Assembly: GCA_900548905.1 (NCBI GenBank)
Contig: URMK01000004.1
Coordinates: 144,979-208,978 of the forward strand
DNA from: an uncultured Lachnospiraceae bacterium
Lineage (GTDB): Bacteria; Bacillota; Clostridia; Lachnospirales; Lachnospiraceae
DNA length: 64,000 nt
Direction: 5' to 3'
A program made the position numbers and the translations under genes. The notes below the pieces were generated by a model that did no database searches, was not told the origin of the DNA, and saw nothing but the letters and a program-made list of their open reading frames with translations. Within the stretch, counting starts at the first letter, position 1, and each line of letters starts with the position of its first letter. Of this stretch, positions 35,533-43,850 are shown piece after piece.

Positions 35533-37398
35533 TTATTTTATATAATGGCAATACCACTGCTGAAAAGTAAAAAATGACCATGTCACCTTGGAAAAATTAG
35601 CGCCGGTCGCCGGTCCTGCATCCCCCTTGTCAAGATACCCTTTTATCAGGGAAATCACATAATCCGGGTTGAAAATTCCCTGCCTGATCAGGAAATCCCT
35701 GTCCACATAGGATAACAGCTGTTCCTTTAAAGGGCCTCTGAGCCATTTATCCAGCGGGACCCCAAAGCCCACCTTAGGGCGTTCCAGCAATTCTTTCGGA
35801 ATATAATCATATGCAATATCCTTCAGAATCCGTTTCTTGGTTCCCTTCCCATACTTAAAGTTATGGGGCAGCCGGAAGGAATACTCCATCACATCACGGT
35901 CTAAAATAGGGCATCTGGTTTCCAGGGAATACTTCATGGAAGCCCGGTCCACCTTGCATAAGATATCCCCCGGCAAATAGGTATCCATATCCAGAAGCAT
36001 CCTGCGGATCTGCCAGTTCTTTACCTGATAACCGCTTTCAAAGGGATAGCGGCAGTCCATCCCCTTTTCCAGGACCATCTCCTGTGCGTTTTCCAGATAA
36101 CTGCGGGAACAGAACTGTGTTTTTGTCTCCGGATTCCGGTTATCGGCCACCACCTGTACCCGGAAGGGAAGCTTCCCGTAAATACCCGGAAACCTGTGGA
36201 GGGTATGGGCAAAGCTGCCCGCAGCATCCAGCTTCTGTGCCTGTGCTACATTTTCGTATATATTATAACCACAATAAAATTCATCTCCGCCGTCCCCTGA
36301 TAAAGCCACTGTAACCTGTTTTCGCGCAAGGGCCGATACCAGCATCGTAGCGATCTGGGAGCTGTCTGCAAAGGGTTCGTCATAGTATTGGGGAATGCTT
36401 TCCACTAAACGGAACATTTCCTCCTCGTCTATAATCATTTCCGTATGATCCGTACCCAGGTAATCCGCCACTGCCTTTGCATATTTTGCTTCATTGAACC
36501 GTTCCTCATGGAAACCGATAGAAAAAGTCTTTACCGGTTCCGACGCATACTCCCGGGCAATCGCCGTCACAAGGGAGGAATCGTAGCCACCGCTTAAAAA
36601 ACTACCCAGCGGGACGTCCGCTATCATTCTTGATGCCACGGAACGCTTCAGCAGTTCCTTCAGTTCTTCTTTTGCCCTGGCATAATCGGTTACCGGATTT
36701 TCCCTGCATTTCTTATAAACCTCTTTCAGATCCCAGTATTTACGGACTTTGGTTCTGCCTGAAAGAAAGGTAAGCACTGCTCCCGGAGGGAGCTTATATA
36801 CATCTTTAAAAATAGTATCCGGTTCCGCGATGTACTGCTGATACAGAAAACGGGGGAGCATCTCCTGACGGATCTCCTTTAAAAACCCGGGACAGAGCAT
36901 AATGGGCTTCAATTCTGACGCAAAAACAAGGTTTTCCCCATCCTGCCAATAATACAGGGGTTTTTTCCCGATACGGTCACGGACTAGATATAATTCCTGT
37001 GTTTCTCTGTCAAACAGGGCAATAGCAAACATCCCGTTAAATCTCTCGATACAGGAAATTCCCCATTTCAGATAGGCGGCTATAATAACCTCCGTGTCGC
37101 AATTGGAGCGAAACGGATAAGACGAAAGTTCTTTTTTTAACTCCCGGAAGTTATAAATTTCCCCATTATATACAACGCTCACCCGTTTATCCGCCGAATG
37201 CATAGGCTGATGGCCTAATTCCGACAAATCCAAAATGGAAAGCCTGCGCTGGGCCATCCCCAGGCTGTATCCCCCGCGGATGGTATCAATTTCTTCCCCG
37301 GAATCATCCGGCCCTCTGTGGACCATAGAGTCATTCATTGCCTTAAGCTGCTGCGGGGAAATATTTCTTTTACCGATAAATCCACATATTCCGCACAT
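35533..37398 (-). CDS. AsnB-type glutamine-dependent amidotransferase (copy 2)
   Basis: This 621-residue protein starts at MCGICGFIGK, with Cys2 as the glutaminase nucleophile, at the ATG at 37,398 behind GAAGGAG. The frame upstream to 37,446 would place residues before the nucleophile. It has RGPDDSGE, YNGEIYN, the PP-loop FLSGGYDSSLV and ALSGDGGDEFYCGYN. It keeps the standard SGGxDSS motif, unlike copy 1. It is likely to amidate a sugar carboxylate of the polysaccharide. It lies between a deacetylase-like gene and a GT4 gene. Confidence 0.85.
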   Translation of the reverse strand: MCGICGFIGKRNISPQQLKAMNDSMVHRGPDDSGEEIDTIRGGYSLGMAQRRLSILDLSELGHQPMHSADKRVSVVYNGEIYNFRELKKELSSYPFRSNCDTEVIIAAYLKWGISCIERFNGMFAIALFDRETQELYLVRDRIGKKPLYYWQDGENLVFASELKPIMLCPGFLKEIRQEMLPRFLYQQYIAEPDTIFKDVYKLPPGAVLTFLSGRTKVRKYWDLKEVYKKCRENPVTDYARAKEELKELLKRSVASRMIADVPLGSFLSGGYDSSLVTAIAREYASEPVKTFSIGFHEERFNEAKYAKAVADYLGTDHTEMIIDEEEMFRLVESIPQYYDEPFADSSQIATMLVSALARKQVTVALSGDGGDEFYCGYNIYENVAQAQKLDAAGSFAHTLHRFPGIYGKLPFRVQVVADNRNPETKTQFCSRSYLENAQEMVLEKGMDCRYPFESGYQVKNWQIRRMLLDMDTYLPGDILCKVDRASMKYSLETRCPILDRDVMEYSFRLPHNFKYGKGTKKRILKDIAYDYIPKELLERPKVGFGVPLDKWLRGPLKEQLLSYVDRDFLIRQGIFNPDYVISLIKGYLDKGDAGPATGANFSKVTWSFFTFQQWYCHYIK

Positions 37399-37409
37399 TT
37401 TTACTCCTT

Positions 37410-38150
37410 CTACAGCTGTTCCCTTATCACTGCAAAATGTTTGCACTCATCATCAATAGAATCCAGCAGTTCTTCATTTCTCTCCGCGATCAGCGTCCGG
37501 AAGTTTTCCAGGTTGTCATATCCCTTTTTCGTCCAGGAATAGGGATGGGTCAATATCTGGACCTTATCATTCCCAAGGAGGGTTTCCCTGTCAGGCAGGC
37601 CGTAATTCCAACGATGCTGGGCATCGGACATATACTTCACCTCCAGCCTGGTATCCGGGGTCACCTTCTCACTAAAGGTAAAGTATTCGTCCTGATAGGC
37701 ATTGATAATACCCGGAAGCTTGATATTTTCCCGCAGGATATCCGCGGAAGGCCTGTGGATGGAAAATTCCATGATTTCAAATCCCAGCATTTCACTGAGC
37801 ACGTTGATTTCCTGCATAATTTTTTTACGGATAAGTTCCATATCCGTAAGGCCGTTCAGGGCAAAATGCAGTCCGATTTCATGTCCCCGTTCATGCATAT
37901 ACTTAATCATGTCCATATTCCGCTTGGACAATATATTATAAGTATTATTCGTCCACTGGAAGAAATAGGTGGAGGTAAAATCCATGGAAAGTTCCAGCTT
38001 CGACAGCGCATAGGCGCGCTCCACACTGAATTCCACATCATGCCTCATGATAATGTACTGATCTTTTCCCCTGGCCTGCTTAAAGTTCGCCTGTCTTCCG
38101 CTTTCCTTGATTATCTGAATAATCTCTTTGTATTCTTTATATGAAAACAT
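37410..38150 (-). CDS. Polysaccharide deacetylase-like protein
   Basis: This 246-residue protein has a shortened NodB-like fold: IIMRHDVEFSVERA (R36, H37, D38 give the metal/base region), HEIGLHFAL near 92 (metal His) and ILTHPYSW near 203. It has no signal peptide and so should act in the cytoplasm, perhaps removing an acetyl group from a nucleotide-sugar or lipid-linked sugar, which could then be aminoacylated or amidated by the AsnB-like neighbour. The deacetylase role is inferred, since these short homologues are poorly studied. Confidence 0.65.
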   Translation of the reverse strand: MFSYKEYKEIIQIIKESGRQANFKQARGKDQYIIMRHDVEFSVERAYALSKLELSMDFTSTYFFQWTNNTYNILSKRNMDMIKYMHERGHEIGLHFALNGLTDMELIRKKIMQEINVLSEMLGFEIMEFSIHRPSADILRENIKLPGIINAYQDEYFTFSEKVTPDTRLEVKYMSDAQHRWNYGLPDRETLLGNDKVQILTHPYSWTKKGYDNLENFRTLIAERNEELLDSIDDECKHFAVIREQL

Positions 38151-38204
38151 GATAATCGCTCCTTTACCAATAGCCGTTCTTCCCAGCTTTCCATACCGTA
38201 TCCG

Positions 38205-39305
38205 TTAGTTTTTACATAACTCTTCCATATAATCCCGCCATTGCTCAAAAATAGCTTTTCCATTTGCCCTTTCGGCTATCTTTCGGGCATTCCTGCCAAG
38301 TCTTCCGGCCAGGGCAGGATCTTCTATCAGCCTGCATATGCCTTCCGCCATAGCATCTTCGTCTTTAACCGGCACCAAAAGCCCATTTTTTCCGTTTTCC
38401 ATCACCGTCCTGGGGCCGCCGCAGGGACAGTCCGTCGCCACGATAGGAAGACCCAGAGCCATTGCCTCCAGCAAGGCATTCGGAAGCCCCTCCCAGTCGG
38501 AGGAAAACGCATAGAGCGCGGCATCCGTCAAATCCCGCTCCAGGTGATTACTCGCCCCCATCAGGGACACATACTTTCCCGCCTGTTTTACCCGAATCAG
38601 GTCTTCCAGCAGTTCCCTGGTACCGTCAAAGGAATCACCGCCATATATTTTCAAATCATAATCCGGATGTTTTTCGTGCACCTTTACAAATGCCCGGATC
38701 AGCATGAGTTGGTTTTTAAAGTCAACAAGGCGTCCTGACTGTACCACAGTATTCGTCCTTTTTACCGGTTCAGGAACCCCTATATATTTATCATGGATGG
38801 GATTTAAAATGATCCGTGACCTTTCCTGTGTCCTCTTTGGAAAAAAATCCCTCTGCCCTTCCGTCTGGAATACACAGCCGGCAGCATGAGGAAAAAGAAG
38901 GGGGATTTGTATTTTATCTGCCAAAGAATCATAATGCCCCACCGGATCTGTCCGTATGGAAATAATAACCGGCATTTTCATGCCCAAAGAGGCCATCAGC
39001 GCCCTGTAATTGGCTTTTTGGGCGAAAGCGATCAGAATATCCGGTTTTTCTTCCTTAAGGAAGCGCCGAAGGTGGCTCACACGCCTTATATATTGGACAG
39101 CCCTTGCCTTCTGCTTGTCCTTTTCCGTAAGCCCCACATGGATTCTTCTGATACGCCCATCTATCTCAAATTCATTTTCTCCAAACCATTCTGTGGCGAT
39201 TACCACTTCATAACCTTCTGCCGCAAACTGCCCGGCCAGATTGGTAACCACCCGTTCCGCCCCTCCCTGTTCCAGACAGTTCAGATGAAACGCTATTCTA
39301 CGCAT
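38205..39305 (-). CDS. GT4 family glycosyltransferase, first gene of the long operon
   Basis: This 366-residue GT-B protein opens LNCLEQGGAERVVTNLAG and has TVVQSGRLVDFKNQ, SSDWEGLPNALLEAMALG and TDCPCGGPRTV. It is a likely paralogue of the protein at 34,387. It has a GGGAGGT ribosome binding site and is the first gene after a promoter at 39,346-39,374. A GT4 enzyme of this group often adds GalNAc or galactose early in repeat-unit assembly, but the sugar is not set by the sequence. Confidence 0.85.
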   Translation of the reverse strand: MRRIAFHLNCLEQGGAERVVTNLAGQFAAEGYEVVIATEWFGENEFEIDGRIRRIHVGLTEKDKQKARAVQYIRRVSHLRRFLKEEKPDILIAFAQKANYRALMASLGMKMPVIISIRTDPVGHYDSLADKIQIPLLFPHAAGCVFQTEGQRDFFPKRTQERSRIILNPIHDKYIGVPEPVKRTNTVVQSGRLVDFKNQLMLIRAFVKVHEKHPDYDLKIYGGDSFDGTRELLEDLIRVKQAGKYVSLMGASNHLERDLTDAALYAFSSDWEGLPNALLEAMALGLPIVATDCPCGGPRTVMENGKNGLLVPVKDEDAMAEGICRLIEDPALAGRLGRNARKIAERANGKAIFEQWRDYMEELCKN

Positions 39306-39345
39306 ATGCTACCTCCCGTTAAAAAAGGATACATAAAATCAATTT

Positions 39346-39374
39346 AGTTTACCACATAAGAATTGGAGATACAA
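39346..39374 (-). promoter_or_regulatory. Probable promoter of the 39,305-16,481 operon
   Basis: On the minus strand, TTGTAT (39,374-39,369), a 17-base spacer and TAAACT (39,351-39,346) lie about 40 bases before the first start codon. The -35 overlaps the T-tract of the terminator just upstream, so one unit stops where the next begins. Confidence 0.45.
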
Positions 39375-39418
39375 GGAAAAAGGAAAAGCGGTACCTGCAT
39401 TTTTCAATCAGATACCGC
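39373..39418 (-). terminator. Intrinsic terminator of the hydrolase/transporter operon
   Basis: On the minus strand, GCGGTATCTG and CAGGTACCGC form a 10-base stem with one mismatch around an 11-base loop, followed by TTTTCCTTTTTCC. It closes the unit that begins with the solute-binding protein at 46,282. Confidence 0.75.
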
Positions 39419-39433
39419 CTTTTCAGGTTGTTT

Positions 39434-39607
39434 TTAGTTTTCTCCCCCGGGTCCGTCTTTTCTGGGGACCTCATCCGGTATGACATCGTCCGCCCCATCC
39501 ATATTGTCGTCGGGAAGGGGAAGATCCGCCTCCGGGATATTCCCATCATCATATACATTTTGTTGTTTCCGGAAAGTATCCGGATCTGTTTTTTCCTTCT
39601 GGTACAT
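39434..39607 (-). CDS. Small acidic, Pro/Asp-rich protein (uncertain)
   Basis: A 57-residue frame starting MYQKEKTDPDTFRKQQ ends in an acidic proline-rich tail (DLPLPDDNMDGADD). It lies between the ADP-ribosylglycohydrolase-like stop and the operon terminator, with a weak AAAGGCGG site 8-9 bases before the ATG. The frame stays open upstream into the large gene, and residues just before the ATG (IPKLRKAAID) also look protein-like, so it may be a TTG-started longer product or a remnant of a broken gene. The family is not recognised. Confidence 0.4.
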   Translation of the reverse strand: MYQKEKTDPDTFRKQQNVYDDGNIPEADLPLPDDNMDGADDVIPDEVPRKDGPGGEN

Positions 39608-39660
39608 ATCAATTGCCGCCTTTCTCAATTTTGGAATAGTATGTACGGGAAGTCGGTCTT

Positions 39661-41820
39661 TTATTCGTTGACAGGAGCTACCGTTATTTTCCGCACCCCG
39701 CAATGCCCCCCGTCTCTCACCGCCACTCCCACAGAACCATATTCGTACACATTTTCTTCCTCCCGGTATTCGCCGAACAATATGCCATCGATATCCACCC
39801 GGACAGAACTTCCCTCCGCCCGGATGGTCAGCCGGTATTCCTTCCCCACTTCCCATGGGAAATCCCTGCAAAACAGTACCTCATATTCTCCGTGATTCTT
39901 CAGCAGCCCGGCTTTTTTACCTGTCAGCAGCCCAAATGCATACGACCTCATCCCGCCCTGCACCCGGGCCTGGATCAAATGGGTTCCTTCCGTATAAGGC
40001 GTCAGGAATCCTGTCACCTCATAATCCGTCCAATTCCAGCCTCCTGTATAGGCCTCCCCGAAATCACTGCAGGACAGATGAAGCTGTCCCTCCCGCAGCA
40101 AGAGCATACCCTTCAGCCGTGTAAACTGGCTTATCTCCCGGTGAAGCCCGGGCCATACCTCTTCTTTTTCTTTCATGAAGTCAATCGTATAGGACGGATT
40201 TCCTTCCCAATATAAATCATCAATACAGCAGGAAAAAGCATCCGTGCCATCCGTTTCGTTCGTTTGGGCCGTTGCCCGCGGAAGGAAACAAATCCCCGCC
40301 TCGTCCAGCAGTTCTCCCTCCATCTCCGGGATTTTCCAGGACAGCATTTCCCATGTCCCCGGCTCCAAAGTAATCCATCTGCCATAATAGCAGACACCGT
40401 TGTTCCCGCCATGGACATACAGACGCGCCCTTGTCCCTGCCTCTCCCCTGCCCGCCGTTACTGCACAATGGAGGGTCTGTCCCGGATACACCAGCGGGGA
40501 AAAGGCAGGATCATAACGGCTGTCGTGAAAATCCCCGGGGCGGTAATAGGTTTTCTTATATACAAAAACCTCATCTCCCCTGTGCACCGGTTTAATGACA
40601 CATTTCAGGGAACGTTTTCCGGTATATGCGGTCTCCTCGGTATTCCGCAGAACAGCCTCCCTTTCCTCATACTTGCCGGTATCCCGGTCAAATACCTTCA
40701 TACGCAGCGCATGGGTGGATCCGGGATATTCAAAGTGGCATCTGTCCATTTTTTTCCTGAAAATATCTTTCCAGGGTTCCTGCGGCTCTTCCCCCGCCAC
40801 TTTGCAGGCCAGTCCGGCAATATAGGACGCCCCGTAAGGAATATCCATAATATTGAGGGAACCAATCACACTGGAACAGGCGAGAAAATCATGGACCGGT
40901 TCCCTCCACTTACGGTCAATGGCCGCAAGACCACCCCGGACACCCATAATCGTCCCCACATTCCCCGCGTTACAGTCCGTATCCCAGCCGCACATGGTAC
41001 AAATCTGCAGCGTCCGGGAAAAATCCCCGTTTCCGTACAGCAGCGCCAATATCATCACGGCACTATTCGGTATAATGTGGCAGACGCCGGGATATTTATC
41101 GTATCCAAAATTGGCATGGATAAATGCGAAGCAGTCTTGCCAGTTATTTTTTTCTTTTTCCCAGAAGTCTGTCACTGCTCTCACCGCCCTGACATACTCG
41201 CATTGGGGAGGCAGGTAGGAAAGCCCTTTTTTGATAATCGCCGGAATATCGGTTTCCACAAAAGCAAAGCTGATACAGGCCGCCACAAACATCCCTCCGT
41301 AAACCCCGTTTCCGTCATGCGTGACGCTTGCGGCTTCTTTTGCATATTTCACCGCCAAATCCGGATTTCCCGGGGCGACCAGCCCCCAGGTATCAATAAA
41401 AATTTGTCCGCCGATCTGTTCCGCCGCGGCAACCCCGTTCTGTTCGATGCTGCCGCTTCCGGGTGCGGGGATCCCATGGCAGAGATTCAGGTAAGCCGTA
41501 TGCTCGGTAGAGGTACCGTAGCCGCCCCACCAGAAAAAACCATGTTCAAAGGGTGCATAATTACGCAGGGCCTCCGCCACATCCGCAGCTTTTATCTCAT
41601 ACCCGTTTCCGCCCTCCTCCAGCGCCCGCAGGAAAAACAGCGGCCCGTTGCTGTCATCATCCGCCGCAAACTCGCGGTAGTCCACCAGATAGCCGTCAAT
41701 GCTGCCGTATGTGTTACGGATTTTCTCATAGGTCCAGCTTTCCACCGGGGCGCCCAGCCGGATTCCGATAATTTTCCCCAGCCAGCCCGCATATATTTTT
41801 TCTATTACTTCTTCATTCAT
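39661..41820 (-). CDS. ADP-ribosylglycohydrolase family protein with C-terminal beta-rich domains
   Basis: This 719-residue protein has an N-terminal ADP-ribosylglycohydrolase fold (about 1-340): GWLGKIIGIRLGAPVESW, an acidic metal block AADDDSN (about 52-58) and CGWDTDCNAGNVGTIMG near 290. Residues about 350-719 are beta-rich: a carbohydrate-binding-like segment (LYVHGGNNGVCYYGRW) and a concanavalin-like segment (VRVDIDGILFGEY) at the end. There is no signal peptide, so it works inside the cell. The canonical role is hydrolysis of N- or O-glycosidic bonds of ADP-ribosyl groups using two Mg ions. Here, beside a nucleoside-hydrolase-like gene and a sugar importer, it probably cleaves an imported glycoside or riboside. 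Confidence 0.75.
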   Translation of the reverse strand: MNEEVIEKIYAGWLGKIIGIRLGAPVESWTYEKIRNTYGSIDGYLVDYREFAADDDSNGPLFFLRALEEGGNGYEIKAADVAEALRNYAPFEHGFFWWGGYGTSTEHTAYLNLCHGIPAPGSGSIEQNGVAAAEQIGGQIFIDTWGLVAPGNPDLAVKYAKEAASVTHDGNGVYGGMFVAACISFAFVETDIPAIIKKGLSYLPPQCEYVRAVRAVTDFWEKEKNNWQDCFAFIHANFGYDKYPGVCHIIPNSAVMILALLYGNGDFSRTLQICTMCGWDTDCNAGNVGTIMGVRGGLAAIDRKWREPVHDFLACSSVIGSLNIMDIPYGASYIAGLACKVAGEEPQEPWKDIFRKKMDRCHFEYPGSTHALRMKVFDRDTGKYEEREAVLRNTEETAYTGKRSLKCVIKPVHRGDEVFVYKKTYYRPGDFHDSRYDPAFSPLVYPGQTLHCAVTAGRGEAGTRARLYVHGGNNGVCYYGRWITLEPGTWEMLSWKIPEMEGELLDEAGICFLPRATAQTNETDGTDAFSCCIDDLYWEGNPSYTIDFMKEKEEVWPGLHREISQFTRLKGMLLLREGQLHLSCSDFGEAYTGGWNWTDYEVTGFLTPYTEGTHLIQARVQGGMRSYAFGLLTGKKAGLLKNHGEYEVLFCRDFPWEVGKEYRLTIRAEGSSVRVDIDGILFGEYREEENVYEYGSVGVAVRDGGHCGVRKITVAPVNE

Positions 41821-41844
41821 ACCTGCCTGTTTCCTCCCCTGCCT

Positions 41845-42759
41845 TCAGATACGTCCCATTTTCAGGAATGCGTCCCGGAATATGGCGTCCCGGTTGATTT
41901 CCTTTACATTACCGATAAGATGTCTGGTGTAGTCTCTGCTCCAGGTCAGCTGATCCGTAACGATGGGGGCGCTTGTTATTTCCCATTTGCTAAAGGCCCG
42001 GTCCATAAGGCATCCCACCGCCCCCAGATCCCAGATGGTCTTGCCCCAGGCGAAGGTATCCTGCCCGTAGGCTTTTACAATGGAAATCAGATAATCGCAC
42101 AATTCATTTTTACCGCCGATACAGCTTTCCAGCTCCGGCACGCCGGTGATCATATGAGAGGTTACAAAGTTACAGGGAACATGTAAAAGCGGAACCCCGG
42201 AATCGAAAATCACCTGGGCGGCCAACACATCCTGGTATATATTGTACACATCGGGAGACAGGTCAAAATCATTCCCTGCCAGCCATACCACCACAATGCG
42301 CGCGGCTATCTCCGGCTTTCTAAGCAATACGGACGCAATATTGGTCCCAGCACCGATCCCGACGACATACAGGGGATTTTCCGGGGAATACAGCATAGCC
42401 CGCTCCGCCAGGTCGGCGGCGGCAGCCGACGGAACCGGCAGCTGTTTATCCGTAAGATAAGAAGCGGATCCCTTTTTGATATCACAGACGCTTTCTTTAT
42501 GGCACAGCTTACTGATATTCCGGATTTCCCGGTAACTCATTTCCATCCCGGTTTCCGGATCCTGTGCCCTGTCATTCATGGAAAACGGCGCCGCATACAT
42601 AGCCTTTACCCGGAACCGTTCCGGGGACAAAAGCAGATAACTGATGGCAAAGGGGTCGTCTACCTCCGTGGCGGCGTCCGTATCCAGCACCACATCCAGG
42701 ATTCCCTCCTTCCATTCCAGCATTTTCAAACGAGTACTGTCATTGATTACCGGGGTCAT
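41845..42759 (-). CDS. Nucleoside hydrolase family protein, atypical active site
   Basis: This 304-residue protein has the calcium-binding N-terminal motif LDTDAATEVDDPFAISYLL (canonical DTDxxxDD), VVGIGAGTNIASVL and NIYQDVLAAQVIF. In the C-terminal active-site block, where most members read HDPxAV, this one reads WDLGAVGCL: the His that protonates the leaving base is Trp, while the Asp is kept. It should still bind ribose-like sugars but may cleave a different N-glycoside or act without base protonation. It starts 25 bases before the ADP-ribosylglycohydrolase-like gene in the same operon. Confidence 0.8.
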   Translation of the reverse strand: MTPVINDSTRLKMLEWKEGILDVVLDTDAATEVDDPFAISYLLLSPERFRVKAMYAAPFSMNDRAQDPETGMEMSYREIRNISKLCHKESVCDIKKGSASYLTDKQLPVPSAAAADLAERAMLYSPENPLYVVGIGAGTNIASVLLRKPEIAARIVVVWLAGNDFDLSPDVYNIYQDVLAAQVIFDSGVPLLHVPCNFVTSHMITGVPELESCIGGKNELCDYLISIVKAYGQDTFAWGKTIWDLGAVGCLMDRAFSKWEITSAPIVTDQLTWSRDYTRHLIGNVKEINRDAIFRDAFLKMGRI

Positions 42760-42778
42760 TTGTCCTCCTCCTATTCTT

Positions 42779-43035
42779 GTTGCAATTCACGGCCTCATTG
42801 TGCCGGCGCGTCCCTCTCCGGCCCTGTGCCCCGCGGTGCCGCCATCCCGCAAGGATTCCTGTAAGGGGAGTTATAAGCCCGCCGGTCCTTAGGCTGCGTC
42901 CTTTGCAGCCTTAGTATCGCTGCGTGATTATCCGAGCGAAAGCGGCCCCTGTAAGGAACCTTGCGGGATGGCGGCACAGCGGGGACACAGGGCCGGAGAG
43001 GGACGCGCCGGCACAATGAGGCCGTGAATTGCAAC
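42779..43035. mobile_element. MITE-like element with 77-bp inverted arms
   Basis: The outer 77 bases at each end are nearly perfect inverted repeats, with about one mismatch and one indel (GTTGCAATTCACGGCC at the outer edge). The centre holds a smaller hairpin (AGGCTGC and GCAGCCT). The flanks ctattctt (42,771-42,778) and ctatgctt (43,035-43,042) match at 7 of 8 positions and may be a target-site duplication. It contains no transposase. The TAG stop of the permease gene lies at its right edge. It is GC-rich compared with typical intergenic sequence here. Confidence 0.85.
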
Positions 43036-43847
43036 TATGCTTTAATCCCTGAGCTCATGGCCCCCTTGACAAATTCCTTCTGGGTACAGATAAAGAAAAG
43101 GATGACCGGGAACGATAACAGCACCACGCCGGCCAGAGTCAGGTTTGTTTTCTGGAAATAGGTCATGTTCACGGTCTGCAGTCCGACCACCAGGGTAAAT
43201 TTATCCACCTTATTGATAAAAGTGGCCGGAACCATATAGGAATTCCAGGTTCCCGTAAAATTCAGAATAGCGATGGAAGCAAAGAGCGGCTTGGAAATAG
43301 GGCACACAATTCTTGCAAAAACACCCGCATGGCCCAGGCCGTCTATTCTGGCCGCCTCCAGCAGTTCTCCCGGTACGGCGAAGAAAAACTGTCTGGACAT
43401 AAATAAAAACATGGTCTGGGACATAAAAGGCAGCGTAATGGCCCAGATCGTATTGTGCATATTCAGCTTTGCCAGCTGGATATACATTTGTATCATAATC
43501 AGCTGGAAGGGCACCATCATGGAAATCAGCAGTGCCCCGAAAATAATCTTCTTCCCCGGAAACCGCAATTTGGCAAGGGCATATCCGGCCATGGTGGGAA
43601 AAAGCAGGTTACCCGCCACCACGATAGCCGTGGATGCGAGCGTATTCCAGTACCACTGCAGAATAGGATACTTCGTGAACAGCTCCCGGTAATTATCCAG
43701 CGTCCATACACTGACAGGCGCCCAGGTCTGCACATAACGGTAAGGCAGCAGCGAATTATAAAATACATACAGTACAGGCAGTAAAAAAATCAGGGAAAGA
43801 CCGATTAAAACCATATAAAGGACAATGCTCCGGATTTTCTTTTTCAT
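43035..43847 (-). CDS. Sugar ABC transporter permease (MalG type)
   Basis: This 270-residue protein has six membrane helices, the conserved cytoplasmic loop EAARIDGLGHAGVFARIVCPISKP and the short C-terminal ending EFVKGAMSSGIKA, typical of the second CUT1 permease. With the permease at 43,851 it forms the membrane channel. The GGAGGGGG ribosome binding site lies in the end of the preceding gene. Its ATPase partner is not in the window, as is usual when a shared MsmK-type ATPase serves several importers. Confidence 0.9.
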   Translation of the reverse strand: MKKKIRSIVLYMVLIGLSLIFLLPVLYVFYNSLLPYRYVQTWAPVSVWTLDNYRELFTKYPILQWYWNTLASTAIVVAGNLLFPTMAGYALAKLRFPGKKIIFGALLISMMVPFQLIMIQMYIQLAKLNMHNTIWAITLPFMSQTMFLFMSRQFFFAVPGELLEAARIDGLGHAGVFARIVCPISKPLFASIAILNFTGTWNSYMVPATFINKVDKFTLVVGLQTVNMTYFQKTNLTLAGVVLLSFPVILFFICTQKEFVKGAMSSGIKA

Positions 43848-43850
43848 GTT

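Noticed and set aside
40264..42186. 640-codon open frame on the plus strand
   Set aside because: It is antisense to the ADP-ribosylglycohydrolase-like and nucleoside-hydrolase-like genes, with low-complexity His/Pro/Arg-rich translation and no ribosome binding site.
42795..43034. 79-codon open frame on the minus strand
   Set aside because: It lies wholly inside the inverted-repeat element and its opposite strand is also open. The frame follows from the GC-rich arms, and there is no ribosome binding site.
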